Assembly (NCBI RefSeq): GCF_011440305.1
Contig: NZ_JAAOIW010000002.1
Span: 426,084-490,083, forward strand
Length of the DNA stretch: 64,000 nt
Origin: Paenibacillus agricola
Lineage (GTDB): Bacteria; Bacillota; Bacilli; Paenibacillales; NBRC-103111
Direction: 5' to 3'
This document shows positions 18,160-27,870 of the stretch, piece by piece (position 1 is the first letter of the stretch; each line of letters begins with the position of its first letter). A model generated the notes under the pieces. The model saw only the letters and a list, made by a program, of their open reading frames with translations. It did no database searches and was not told the DNA's origin. Made by a program: the position numbers and the translations under genes.

Positions 18160-19113
18160 TTAGAACAACCCCTGTTGCGTGGTTTTTTTGGAAATGTAAT
18201 TGCAGCCATACAGCAGAACGAAGCCAACAATCGATTTAAACAAGCCTACAGCCGTAGTGAAGCTATATTGGCCCTCCAATATTCCCGCCCGGTATACATA
18301 CGTATCGATAATATCCCCGACAGCGATCGTGGATGGCGTCAGCAGCACGTAAATATGGTCGAAGCCTAGCTCAAGGAAATGGCCTATTTTCAATAACAGC
18401 AAAATAATAATCGTCGGCAGCAGCGAGGGTAGTGTAATGTAGATGGTTTGCACAAGTCGGTTCGCTCCGTCGACCTTCGCCGCCTCGTACAAGCTGGGAT
18501 TAATGCCGGTAATCGCCGCCAAGTAAATAATCGCACCCCAGCCGATTTCCTTCCAAATGGAGGAAAGCACAACGATTAGCCGGAAGAAGGATTCCCGTTG
18601 CATATACAAAACCGGCTCCTCACCAAACCATAGCCGTACTGTATTGATGAAGCCCCCTAGCGACAGCAATTCAAAAATCAGCCCGCCGACAATAACCCAT
18701 GATAAAAAATGTGGCAGGTAGAAAAATGTCTGTACGGTTCTTTTCAAAAAGGCGAGCCTAACCTCATTAATTAAGATGGCTAGCAGGATCGGCGCCGGGA
18801 AGCCAAAAACAAGCTGGTAGGTACCGAGCAGCAAGGTGTTTTTAAGCACAACGACAATATCGGGATACGTAAACATAAACTCAAAATGCTTCAAGCCCAC
18901 CCAGGGGCTTTTCAAAATTCCGTTTAAAATTTGAAAGTCCTGGAAAGCAATGACCGACCCCAGCAAGGGGATATATTTGAATACAATAAAATATAATACG
19001 CCAGGCAAAATCATTGTATACAGCATCCACTGTGCCCGCAACGTATGAAGAAATTGCTGTGATGCGGTCCGCTGCTGGATATGGATACGAGCCTCCCCGC
19101 GATTTGAGTACAT
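18160..19113 (-). CDS. Carbohydrate ABC transporter permease (LplB-like)
   Basis: A 317-residue permease with about six transmembrane helices and an EAA loop (SLYEAAKVDGANRLVQ). FKYIPLLGSVIAFQDF near the N-terminus is characteristic of the LplB group. It lies 27 bases downstream of the lipoprotein gene, with a GGGAGG site before the ATG, and is directly followed by its partner permease, so translation is probably coupled. Confidence 0.93.
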   Translation of the reverse strand: MYSNRGEARIHIQQRTASQQFLHTLRAQWMLYTMILPGVLYFIVFKYIPLLGSVIAFQDFQILNGILKSPWVGLKHFEFMFTYPDIVVVLKNTLLLGTYQLVFGFPAPILLAILINEVRLAFLKRTVQTFFYLPHFLSWVIVGGLIFELLSLGGFINTVRLWFGEEPVLYMQRESFFRLIVVLSSIWKEIGWGAIIYLAAITGINPSLYEAAKVDGANRLVQTIYITLPSLLPTIIILLLLKIGHFLELGFDHIYVLLTPSTIAVGDIIDTYVYRAGILEGQYSFTTAVGLFKSIVGFVLLYGCNYISKKTTQQGLF

Positions 19114-19140
19114 GGTGGTTCCTCCCTATCCAAGCTGCCT

Positions 19141-20712
19141 CTACTTTTTGTTCACCTTTTGGTACCATTCATTAGCGCGTTTGGTCACTTCGGCGCCGCC
19201 CGCTTCATTCCACTTCTTCACAAACTCATCAAATCGCTCAAGCGGCCATTCGCCAATCACGATATTGGTCAAATATTGCTGGTACATTTTATGCGTTTTA
19301 ATATCAGCGAAGCCATCATACACACTAATTGGCATTCCATCGCCTGCGACCACCTTGGTCGTTTTATTAATCCGGTCATACATTTCCGTCATCGCTTTAT
19401 AGCGGGTCGGGTACTTGACGGTAAGCTCGGCAATTTTGGATTTATAGTCAAACGTACTAACGGAAGCGGAAAAAATCGTTTTGCGTTGCGTCCAATTTTC
19501 GGTCGTGTCCTTCTCCGGCAAATATTTCTTGGCGCCATTCTCAAGCACGAAGCTATCGTTTTCAATACCGTAATTATTAAAGTCGATACCCTCAGGTGTG
19601 TAATAGAAGTCCAAATATTTCAGTACGGAAGCCGCTTTGGCCTCTGATTTTTTAGGAATGACCCATTCCACAAAACCAAATCTTTTCAGCGAGTAGAACC
19701 CCTCATAGCCTGGCACCTTAGGAACGGAGACCATCGTAAAGTCGGCATCGGGATTTTTCTTCCTCAGCCCTTCGTACCCGCCAACCGTAATCGTACTGTC
19801 CACAATATGGTAGAAGGCTCCCACGGTGTCATTTAATATTTTGCCCGTCCAAACCTCTTGCTTATTTAGGAAGGTTTCATTATCGAGCAGCTTTTCTTTA
19901 TAAAGCTCTCTGGCGAACTTGATCGCTTCCTTCATATTGGGCTGTACACCCGCGTACTGCAGCTTGCCATCAATCATATCCCACTCTGGGTAGCCTTCCC
20001 ACATCGCAACCCCATACATCGCAAAAATATGATCGAACCACCTGCCCTGCTCACGTCCGCTGGTTGGAATTTCGTCGGCCTTGCCATTGCCGTTTGGATC
20101 TTTATCGCGGAAAGCCCTCAGCATTTCCACAAATTGCTCTTGGGTTTCAGGCGCGTTCAAGCCGACCTTTTTCAACCAATCCGTGCGGATAATTAAGCCG
20201 CGGTTATTCGTATTTTGCAGGGAGGGAATGTAGTAGATCTTGCCATCCGGCGAGGTGGAACGAACGATATCCCAGATTTCCTTAGGGAAATACTTCCATA
20301 GGTTAGGAGCGTATTTCGGTAAAAGGTCATCTAACGCCAGCGCTCCTCCTTGCGTAATTAACGTTTGCTCAACGCCATTCATCGGCCTGATGATATCTGG
20401 AAAATCGCCGGAAGCGATCATCGTTTGCAGCTTCTGTGCATAATCGGCACCGCCGCCCCAAGGTGCCGTCTCGTACGCCGGCTCAATATTGAGCTGCTTC
20501 ACAAAAAATTGGGTGTATTTATTGCTGCTGTCAGGCATGGGCGGATCGATCGGCCCCCTGAAAATTCTGATCTTCTCTAATTGCTTCGAATTACCATCCA
20601 CTGCTGCTGTTTGTTGTACAGGAGCAGGATTACTACAGCCCACAACAAGTGATGCCGCAACAACAAATAACGATCCGGAACGTCCCCAATTTCTCCATTG
20701 TGCTTGCTTCAT
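19141..20712 (-). CDS. Extracellular solute-binding lipoprotein (LplA-like)
   Basis: A 523-residue lipoprotein with lipobox VVGC (Cys about 26). The EF-hand-like DKDPNGNGKADEIPTSG block (about residues 165-180) is a calcium-binding loop commonly seen in this LplA/YtcQ subgroup. It is the first gene of the lipoprotein-LplB-LplC operon and is divergent from the AraC-type regulator starting at 20976, which most likely controls it. No glycoside hydrolase is directly attached, so the ligand cannot be guessed from neighbours. Confidence 0.92.
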   Translation of the reverse strand: MKQAQWRNWGRSGSLFVVAASLVVGCSNPAPVQQTAAVDGNSKQLEKIRIFRGPIDPPMPDSSNKYTQFFVKQLNIEPAYETAPWGGGADYAQKLQTMIASGDFPDIIRPMNGVEQTLITQGGALALDDLLPKYAPNLWKYFPKEIWDIVRSTSPDGKIYYIPSLQNTNNRGLIIRTDWLKKVGLNAPETQEQFVEMLRAFRDKDPNGNGKADEIPTSGREQGRWFDHIFAMYGVAMWEGYPEWDMIDGKLQYAGVQPNMKEAIKFARELYKEKLLDNETFLNKQEVWTGKILNDTVGAFYHIVDSTITVGGYEGLRKKNPDADFTMVSVPKVPGYEGFYSLKRFGFVEWVIPKKSEAKAASVLKYLDFYYTPEGIDFNNYGIENDSFVLENGAKKYLPEKDTTENWTQRKTIFSASVSTFDYKSKIAELTVKYPTRYKAMTEMYDRINKTTKVVAGDGMPISVYDGFADIKTHKMYQQYLTNIVIGEWPLERFDEFVKKWNEAGGAEVTKRANEWYQKVNKK

Positions 20713-20975
20713 ACGTCAAACCCCTCTTCTATTCATATTTATGCATTTGCTGCTAGCCCTTGTATCATAAGTGGTGCGAAGCGGTAGGTTCAATAGCCCT
20801 TTCCACTTGCGGTTATGCATTTCAGCCAATGTTGTGCCCGGCCCCACTATCTGCATACCTGTTGCTGTAATGGACGGTTGCCCAAATAGGGCCCTTAACC
20901 TTTATATTTAATAAAATACCTTTATAATAAGGGTATTGGCTACTTGAGGAGCAGGTAAGAGAGGCGGAGCATCTT

Positions 20976-23282
20976 ATGTTGAAATCACTCAAGCATTGGA
21001 CAAGCTATTTTTATTCCAACAAAAACTCGCGGTTAATCATGATGGTCACCATCGGGATGTTCATCATTATTACCATTACGGGATATTCCTTATATTTTAG
21101 CAGCAAATCGGTTTTGCAGGCAGAGGTCAGTGAACCGCAAATCCATCTGCTGCGAATCGGTATGGAAGCAGTTAACAATTCGGTCACAGCCGCCGACCAG
21201 ATTGGCGTTAATATTTTATTGTCCAATTTGACCTATTCCTTCCTGAATCCAGATTATGAAATGAAGCAGGTTGAGCTAACCCATTTGATTGAGTACCTGG
21301 ACAATCTGACCGTTTCTCCGTTGGTCGAATCGGTTTTGCTCTTTGACAAAACCCGGCAACGAATTGTCGGCAGCACCCCCTATGGCTACAGCTCCAGCCT
21401 ATCTAATCTGGCCGACCAGGACTGGCAAAACTATACAGCCAACATGAGTACCAATCGGTTTACTATCGTGGACCGCAATAAAAATTTATTAGGCTTCGAA
21501 CAAAAAATTCAAACGATTACGCTCTTCAGGCCTGTAGTACGGGATAACGAAATTACCGGCATCATTATGGTAAACATCAATAAGAAAAAGCTGTTTGATA
21601 AAATATTCGAAAATTACACCTCACAAACCGCTGCTTCCCGATTTGTGATCGACGGCAGCAACCATATTGTATATGAGGCGAACAACAGTATTTTGCCCCA
21701 GGATCGAATCGCCGTTGCTTTAGCCCAGGAGCAAAGAAACTATTTCGACTATACCGATGGCAAGGAGCGTTACTTAATTTCCCAGATAACCTCCGATATT
21801 ACCGGCTGGAAATTCGTCTCGGTTATTACACAGCAGCGCTTGCTGCAGCAGGTTACCTTAATTCGCAATATCGTTTTCGGCCTCTCCTTGACCTCCATAC
21901 TTGCAGGAGTCATTGGCATTATGGTGACGCATTATGTAACATTTAAGCCCGTCCGGCGCATCCGCCATTTAATACTGGCAAACCAAGCCGGTCCCCATAA
22001 CCTGGACCACCGTGAGCTGGAGGATTATTTCCAAAAGCTAACTGCCGATTTATCACATGTCTCCAGTATTGTGAAGCATAATCGCGGAGAGCTCCATGCC
22101 AAGTACATCCAGGATTTAATAGCAGGGCGCATGAATGCGTGGGAAATGCAGGACCGCTGGCACCGACATTTTACCGATTGGACCGATCTTCCCATGTTCA
22201 CGATTCTTATATCCATTGACAATTACCATCAATGGGCAAGCCCCTATAATGATGAGGATCAAAATTTATTATGGTTTGCGATTAAAAATATAGGCTTGGA
22301 GTGGATGGGCAGTCGTTGGAAAATTGCTTTGGTGGAGCGCGACCAGGATTTACTGCTGATTGTGCAAAAAAATTCGGACAACCAGGATTTACAGCATTTA
22401 CGCGAAGACTTAGCCGAGCTTATGCAAACGATCCACAACCTGCTGCGCACAGAGGTTTCGGCTGCAGTTGGGAGCGAATTTTATAGCTACACCGAGCTGC
22501 GTAATAGCTATTTACAAGCTGAGCTTGCGCTCAGCTATCGATTGTACAGCGGCTATTCACAAATTAACGTGTTCAGCGAAATAGCCGAGGGCACCGACAT
22601 CCCGTCTATCGAAGGACAATGGAAGCAGGATTTACTGAAATGCCTGGAGGGCAGCAATGTTGAAATCGCCACCAAGCTATTGACGACCTTGCAAGACAAT
22701 GTGATCAGAGCAATCGTCCATCCCGCTCAAGTGCTTTCCTTTTTCCAACAATTAATGGACAGCCTGAACGCTCACTTTACCGACAATGGCTTGGCTAAGC
22801 CGAACGTACTTAGAAGGTACAACAGCTTTTGGTTCAAGACAATGAAGCTTGATGATATGATTGCTCTGTTCATTCAAGTGTACCAAGAGGCCTCCCAGTT
22901 ATTGAACCCCCATATGCGTAGCAGGGATTTCTTGGTCGTACAGCAAATGATCCAGTATATGAAGCTTCATTTGCATGAAAATATAGGTGTGCCGGAAATT
23001 GCCGAATCTGTGGGGTTGAGCAAATCCTCAGTGAATACCATATTCAAGCAAGAAATGAGCCGTACCTTATACGATTATTTAACCGAGCTTCGTATGCAGG
23101 AGACAGAAACCAATCTGGCTGAAACGGATTTGAAAATAGCGGAGATTGCTTTAAAAGTCGGATATCAGAATGAAAACAGCCTGATCCGCGCCTTCCGCAA
23201 GCATAGAAGCATGACACCTGGCCAGTTTAGGGAAATCGCCAAAAAAGCTGCTGCAACCGAAACAACAGAGCTTATACAATAA
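20976..23282 (+). CDS. YesN-type membrane AraC-family regulator
   Basis: A 768-residue regulator with a membrane segment near residues 20-42, an extracytoplasmic sensor portion, a second membrane segment near 295-318, and a C-terminal AraC domain (VPEIAESVGLSKSSVNTIF and IAEIALKVGYQNENSLIRAF). It has the same architecture as the protein of 6355-8745 but low similarity outside the DNA-binding part, so the two probably sense different ligands. GAGGCGGAG precedes the ATG. The divergent arrangement with the solute-binding lipoprotein at 20712 suggests it activates that transporter. Confidence 0.91.
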   Translation: MLKSLKHWTSYFYSNKNSRLIMMVTIGMFIIITITGYSLYFSSKSVLQAEVSEPQIHLLRIGMEAVNNSVTAADQIGVNILLSNLTYSFLNPDYEMKQVELTHLIEYLDNLTVSPLVESVLLFDKTRQRIVGSTPYGYSSSLSNLADQDWQNYTANMSTNRFTIVDRNKNLLGFEQKIQTITLFRPVVRDNEITGIIMVNINKKKLFDKIFENYTSQTAASRFVIDGSNHIVYEANNSILPQDRIAVALAQEQRNYFDYTDGKERYLISQITSDITGWKFVSVITQQRLLQQVTLIRNIVFGLSLTSILAGVIGIMVTHYVTFKPVRRIRHLILANQAGPHNLDHRELEDYFQKLTADLSHVSSIVKHNRGELHAKYIQDLIAGRMNAWEMQDRWHRHFTDWTDLPMFTILISIDNYHQWASPYNDEDQNLLWFAIKNIGLEWMGSRWKIALVERDQDLLLIVQKNSDNQDLQHLREDLAELMQTIHNLLRTEVSAAVGSEFYSYTELRNSYLQAELALSYRLYSGYSQINVFSEIAEGTDIPSIEGQWKQDLLKCLEGSNVEIATKLLTTLQDNVIRAIVHPAQVLSFFQQLMDSLNAHFTDNGLAKPNVLRRYNSFWFKTMKLDDMIALFIQVYQEASQLLNPHMRSRDFLVVQQMIQYMKLHLHENIGVPEIAESVGLSKSSVNTIFKQEMSRTLYDYLTELRMQETETNLAETDLKIAEIALKVGYQNENSLIRAFRKHRSMTPGQFREIAKKAAATETTELIQ

Positions 23283-23325
23283 GACCAATTTATAGAGAGA
23301 CTGGACAAAAAGGAGGGTCATTTCG

Positions 23326-23415
23326 TTGATCAGACTAATGGAGCCAAAGGCAGCCCCATCGAGGCTGTTTTCACTAAATAACAGTAAGCATGGTTGGATG
23401 GCCTTAAAGCGGTAA
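23326..23415 (+). CDS. Candidate 29-residue peptide gene, TTG start
   Basis: A short frame begins at TTG, preceded by an excellent AAAGGAGGG site about 8 bases upstream, 43 bases after the AraC gene on the same strand. The product is basic, with segments MIRLMEPKAAPSR and KHGWMALKR. The hairpin terminator at 23457-23500 follows it, so it would be the last cistron of the regulator transcript. I recognise no family. The ribosome site is the main evidence; conservation is untested. Confidence 0.4.
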   Translation: MIRLMEPKAAPSRLFSLNNSKHGWMALKR

Positions 23416-23456
23416 TGATGCCCATAGGCATCTGCATGGTATGGGTTTATAAGGAG

Positions 23457-23500
23457 AAGCACCCGATTGCCGCTTAAATCGCAGCAATCGGGTGCTTTTT
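23457..23500. terminator. Bidirectional intrinsic terminator
   Basis: A perfect 14-base-pair stem (AAGCACCCGATTGC with GCAATCGGGTGCTT) ends in a T-run at 23496-23500. It terminates the plus-strand regulator transcript and probably also the minus-strand operon ending with the MFS gene at 23596. Confidence 0.85.
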
Positions 23501-23554
23501 ACTACCAGATAATTATTTCCCGGGAATAATTTCGGGCTATTTTTGATATACCCA

Positions 23555-23590
23555 GCTTACTGTCTGGCTTACTGTCTGGCTTACTGTCTG
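23555..23590. repeat. Three tandem 12-base repeats
   Basis: The unit GCTTACTGTCTG occurs three times in perfect tandem, followed by a partial GCTTGCT, ending at the stop codon of the MFS gene. It looks like replication-slippage expansion just beyond the coding end. Confidence 0.9.
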
Positions 23591-23595
23591 GCTTG

Positions 23596-24852
23596 CTATC
23601 GCTTGGCAGCCTGTACCTTGTCACGCGCATCCGTTTTTAAATTCCAGTTCTTGCTGGTGTAGAGCGAGAAACCAAACATCATCGATACGAGGAAAATGCC
23701 ACCCGTGAAGAAAGCGAAGGACAACCCCAGGGTTTGTCCGAGAATACCGAACATCGCCGGACTAAGTATCTGCGAAAAACGATTCGTTAACAGTCGCAAG
23801 CCCATCAGCTTGCCGCGGTCGGAATCCTTGGTATCATTGACCACGATCATGATGCTTACAGGCAGGTTAACGCCAACAGCCGAGCCCATAATGAGCACTA
23901 ACACGATAATGCCAACAATATGCAGGCCGGCTAATGGTGTCAGCAGCACACACACCGAAGCAATCATGCCAGCTATCGTCAATATGCGTTCGAGATGGGT
24001 CCGCTTCATGATCCAGTTTAGCGCGTAACGCGAGAGCATTCCCGCCAGCCCTCTAATGGCAAGCACAATCGAGATCACGAAGGTGGAGTAGCCTAGTTCC
24101 TTCATATACAAAGGCATAAAGCTCATATATAGAGCTTGGATATACATAATTAGAAACGTTCCTATAAGCCCGAACTGGACAGCCCGGATTTTAGTTAAAT
24201 GCCAGCCACTGGTGTAGCTGTCTACAATACCTTTGACTCGAATAATATCCCTTGGCTTGATTTCAGCTTGATTGGGATCAGGATGCGGATAATTACGTGA
24301 GATGACGAGGATAAAAATCAGAAAGCCGATGGAAGCTATCCCGGAAATCAAGAACGAGGTCTTGTAGCCCATCAATTCGGAAGCGAATAAGGAAACAACC
24401 CCACCCCCAACCAGCGGTCCAAGCATCCCACCACCGGACATCCACATGGAATATTTATTAATATTTTCGTTGCGTTTGTTTTTCTCTCCATCCGATACCA
24501 GTACTTGCAAAGCAGATGCCATAATGACGATGCTTGCGCCCATAAAAAATTGGGAAAGCGACAGCATCCAAAGCCCATTCCCGTAATAAGTAGTAAAGAG
24601 CGAGAGAATGAGCAGCAGGCTGCCCCACTTGAGCATTTTCATCGGGCCGATCGAATCGATCATTTGTCCTGCGGGCATCGCAATGAATATAGGCAATAAG
24701 GAACGTAAAGTAACCATAAAGCCAATTGCGGAAGTCGAAGCGCCCACTTCCTGGGCGTAAAGTGTGAAGAAGGGCTGAGCCATTCCGGTTATCGCAAAGA
24801 ATAGCCCACCGCCATAGATGCCAACTTTGCGATATAAATCAAGAGACGGCAT
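23596..24852 (-). CDS. Major facilitator superfamily transporter
   Basis: A 418-residue MFS protein of usual length with about twelve membrane helices. The loop between helices 2 and 3 carries the family-typical segment PAGQMIDSIGPMKMLKWGS (about residues 60-78). Its start overlaps the end of the ABC ATPase gene by 14 bases, so it is translationally coupled to the oligopeptide-type transporter operon. It could export an end product or import an alternative substrate of the isochorismatase-like pathway. A decayed gene of the same broad family lies at 34334-35174 behind the other isochorismatase pair. Confidence 0.88.
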   Translation of the reverse strand: MPSLDLYRKVGIYGGGLFFAITGMAQPFFTLYAQEVGASTSAIGFMVTLRSLLPIFIAMPAGQMIDSIGPMKMLKWGSLLLILSLFTTYYGNGLWMLSLSQFFMGASIVIMASALQVLVSDGEKNKRNENINKYSMWMSGGGMLGPLVGGGVVSLFASELMGYKTSFLISGIASIGFLIFILVISRNYPHPDPNQAEIKPRDIIRVKGIVDSYTSGWHLTKIRAVQFGLIGTFLIMYIQALYMSFMPLYMKELGYSTFVISIVLAIRGLAGMLSRYALNWIMKRTHLERILTIAGMIASVCVLLTPLAGLHIVGIIVLVLIMGSAVGVNLPVSIMIVVNDTKDSDRGKLMGLRLLTNRFSQILSPAMFGILGQTLGLSFAFFTGGIFLVSMMFGFSLYTSKNWNLKTDARDKVQAAKR

Positions 24853-26851
24853 GACAAGCTACCTGGCGCACAATCTGATAATCCTCCAAGGCAGGCTTTT
24901 GTCGGAAACAAAGCTCTGTTGCTAGTGGACATCTGGAATGGAAGGCACAGCCGAGAGGCGGGTTGGCCGGACTTGGTAATTCGCCTGATACCAATTGAAT
25001 ATCACGCTTTGATTCGATTACAGGATCAGGTACAGGTACTGCTGCGAGCAAAGCTTTCGTATAAGGATGCGCCGGATTCGTAAACACCCTTTCAGCAGGC
25101 CCATATTCGACAATTTCACCTAAATACATAACGGCAATTTTATCCGAAATGTAACGTACGGTAGAGAGGTCATGAGAGATGAAAACGAAGCTAAGCCCCA
25201 TCTCTTCCTTCAAATCGCACAATAAATTAATAATTTGTGCCCTTACGGATACGTCCAGGGCTGAGGTAGGCTCATCAGCGACAACTACAGATGGGTTTAA
25301 AGCCAATGCCCGGGCGACACCAATACGCTGTCTTTGGCCACCACTTAATTGGCTTGGATACCGTTCCAAATACGAGGCCTCCAAACCGACCTTGCCGATC
25401 AATTCACGAACTTTAAATCTGCGCTCCTCCTTCGTGCCAATCCCCTGCACATTCAAAGGCTCCGCAATAATATCACCGATTTTCATCTTCGGATTGAACG
25501 AGGAATAAGGATCCTGGAACACAATCTGGATATTGCCGTTAACCTCAATGCTTCCTGATGTAGGCTCATCCAGACCCAACAGCATCCGTGCTGTCGTACT
25601 TTTCCCACAGCCGCTCTCGCCGACAATCCCAATCGTTTCGCCACGCTGAAGCGTAATATTAATGCCATTAACTGCTTTAATAGCCGGAGCCGATTTCCAA
25701 GGCAGTATCGAATCCCGTTGAAAATGCTTATGCAAATCTTTGATTACCAGTACATTGTTGCTTGCTTCTGCCACCACTACAGCATCATCCATGTCCGATA
25801 TAGCCACAGGCATTTCGACCGGCTTTTCCAAGGAAATCGCTTTACCCAGCCCAGCTGTGTTCAAGCCATCAGCCAGCCAGCAAGCGGAGAACTGTGCGCC
25901 ATCACGCTCCAGCAGAGGTGGAGCCTCCTTATAGCAACGGCTCATTGCTGCCGAACAGCGCTCTTTATACGAACAGCCTTCAATCTCATTTTTCATATCA
26001 TGGGGAAATCCGCTAATATGGAGCAGCCGTCCGTTTTTCTCTCCACTAATCTTAGGTATAGTTTTCAGCAAGCTTTGTGTGTAAGGATGCTTCGGATGGG
26101 CAAACAGCTCCCCAACCGTGCCATATTCGACGATTTTCCCTGCGTACATGACAGCAACCTTCTGGGCAAAGCGGGCAACTAGCCCCAGATCATGCGTAAT
26201 GAACATCATCGCCGTTCCCGTTGTTTCTGTTAGCTCCTTCAGCAGCTGTACGATCTGTGCCTGAATCGTTACATCCAGCGCCGTTGTCGGTTCATCGGCA
26301 ACAATGAGCTTCGGGTTACAGGAGAGCGCCATCGCTATCATAATACGCTGCCTCATCCCGCCGCTCATTTCAAAAGGAAATGAATCGATCCGTTTGGCGG
26401 CATCAGGTATGCCTACACGGTCTAACCATTCGATGGCAACCATGCGCGCTTCTTTGCTGCTGATCTTGAGATGCATGCGGATCGGCATGATCATTTGGTC
26501 GGATATCCGCATAACGGGATCAAGCGACGACATCGGGTCTTGGAATACCGTCCCTACCTCTTTACCGCGAATTTTGTTCAGTTCCTTATCCCGCATCCCG
26601 ATCAATTCCCGGCCTTCAAGCTGCACACTTCCCGCCATAATGCGGCCTGGATAAGCAATCAATTGGATCAAGGACATGGCCATTGCGCTTTTGCCGGAGC
26701 CGCTCTCACCCACGATAGCTAGACGCTCACCACGCTGAATATCAAAGGATACACCATTTACCGCTCGAACCGTCGCACTATCTGTTAGAAAATGAGTATG
26801 CAAATCTCGCACCTGCAGCAGAGCACCTGTCTCTTTATAAGCATTATCCAT
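24839..26851 (-). CDS. Fused two-domain peptide/nickel-type ABC transporter ATPase (DppD-DppF)
   Basis: A 670-residue ATPase containing two complete nucleotide-binding domains in one chain. The first has Walker A GESGSGKSA (about 51-59), signature SGGMRQR and Walker B DEPTTALD; the second has GESGCGKST (about 413-421), signature SGGQRQR and DEPTSALD. Each is followed by the oligopeptide-transport C-terminal Cys-rich extension (GCSYKERCSAAMSRC and GCAFHSRCPLATELC). This matches GsiA-like fusions of DppD and DppF. It energises the permeases encoded just upstream. Ligand unknown. Confidence 0.93.
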   Translation of the reverse strand: MDNAYKETGALLQVRDLHTHFLTDSATVRAVNGVSFDIQRGERLAIVGESGSGKSAMAMSLIQLIAYPGRIMAGSVQLEGRELIGMRDKELNKIRGKEVGTVFQDPMSSLDPVMRISDQMIMPIRMHLKISSKEARMVAIEWLDRVGIPDAAKRIDSFPFEMSGGMRQRIMIAMALSCNPKLIVADEPTTALDVTIQAQIVQLLKELTETTGTAMMFITHDLGLVARFAQKVAVMYAGKIVEYGTVGELFAHPKHPYTQSLLKTIPKISGEKNGRLLHISGFPHDMKNEIEGCSYKERCSAAMSRCYKEAPPLLERDGAQFSACWLADGLNTAGLGKAISLEKPVEMPVAISDMDDAVVVAEASNNVLVIKDLHKHFQRDSILPWKSAPAIKAVNGINITLQRGETIGIVGESGCGKSTTARMLLGLDEPTSGSIEVNGNIQIVFQDPYSSFNPKMKIGDIIAEPLNVQGIGTKEERRFKVRELIGKVGLEASYLERYPSQLSGGQRQRIGVARALALNPSVVVADEPTSALDVSVRAQIINLLCDLKEEMGLSFVFISHDLSTVRYISDKIAVMYLGEIVEYGPAERVFTNPAHPYTKALLAAVPVPDPVIESKRDIQLVSGELPSPANPPLGCAFHSRCPLATELCFRQKPALEDYQIVRQVACHAVS

Positions 26852-26874
26852 ACTAATTCCCTCCAGTGTGCAGC

Positions 26875-27783
26875 CTATTTTCTAGAACGAGGATCTAAAG
26901 CCTCACGAATACCGTCAGACATAAAATGCAAGCTAATCGCGATCAACAAGATGACTACACCAGGCAAAGTTGAGATCCACCAGCCCGTTTGCAGGTAAGT
27001 CTGGCCTTCTTTAATAATATTGCCCAGGGAAGGTTCAGGCGGCATGATGCCTAGACCCAGAAAGCTAAGGCTGGCCTCAACCAGAATCGCATTGGCAGCA
27101 GCAATACTCGCGGCAACAAGAAGCGAGGAGATGGTGTTCGGAATAATATGCTTGGTCATTAACCATAGCTGAGATGCTTTCACAGTCCTCGCTGCATCAA
27201 TGTATGTTCTTGATTTTAACGTCAGCACCAAGGAGCGCTGCAGCCTGATAAACCGAGGTACATCAGCAAGCGAAATCGCAATGACTACAGGAATGAAGCC
27301 CGCGCCCATAATGGAAACCAACCCAATCGCCAGCAATAAGGATGGAAAAGCCAAGAAAATGTCGACAACCGACATGATCACGCGGTCGACCAGTTTTCCG
27401 TAAAATCCAGCAATCGTACCCAACACAATCCCAAAGACCAACGCGATAATCGCAACGCTAAACCCGACCGACATCGAAACCTTAATGCCTGACAAGGTAC
27501 GGCTGAATACATCGCGCCCTAGCTTATCCGTGCCGAACGGATGATCCAAAGAGGGAGCGCTCATACTGGACTTGACATCAGTAACCAACGGTTGCGGGAA
27601 AGGCAGCACAGGTGCAAGAAGAGTGAGGAGCAGAATAGGGAGCAGAATGAGAAGCGCCCACCGCGCCTTCTGGTTCGATATCAGAAAGTGCAATCCCGGA
27701 ATCCGAATCTTACGCCAAGAAAACGAACCTAGTGACTTTCCTCTGCTGGTACCAAGTGCTTCTTGAGTGTTCAAATTCTTCAC
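26875..27783 (-). CDS. Oligopeptide-type ABC transporter permease (DppC-like)
   Basis: A 302-residue permease with an N-terminal cytoplasmic tail, about six membrane segments and the DHPFGTDKLGRDVFSR motif (about residues 80-95) that is diagnostic of DppC/OppC. The EAA region reads SRTYIDAARTVKASQ. It starts at a GTG with only a weak AGAAGG just before it, so translation may depend on the upstream permease. Confidence 0.92.
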   Translation of the reverse strand: MKNLNTQEALGTSRGKSLGSFSWRKIRIPGLHFLISNQKARWALLILLPILLLTLLAPVLPFPQPLVTDVKSSMSAPSLDHPFGTDKLGRDVFSRTLSGIKVSMSVGFSVAIIALVFGIVLGTIAGFYGKLVDRVIMSVVDIFLAFPSLLLAIGLVSIMGAGFIPVVIAISLADVPRFIRLQRSLVLTLKSRTYIDAARTVKASQLWLMTKHIIPNTISSLLVAASIAAANAILVEASLSFLGLGIMPPEPSLGNIIKEGQTYLQTGWWISTLPGVVILLIAISLHFMSDGIREALDPRSRK

Positions 27784-27870
27784 CTTCTTCTAAGAGTTTT
27801 GCGGAGCAAAACTTGCTCCGTAAGCATGAGCCAGAGCGCTCGGACAACACTTACTTGGTAAGCCCCAGCT

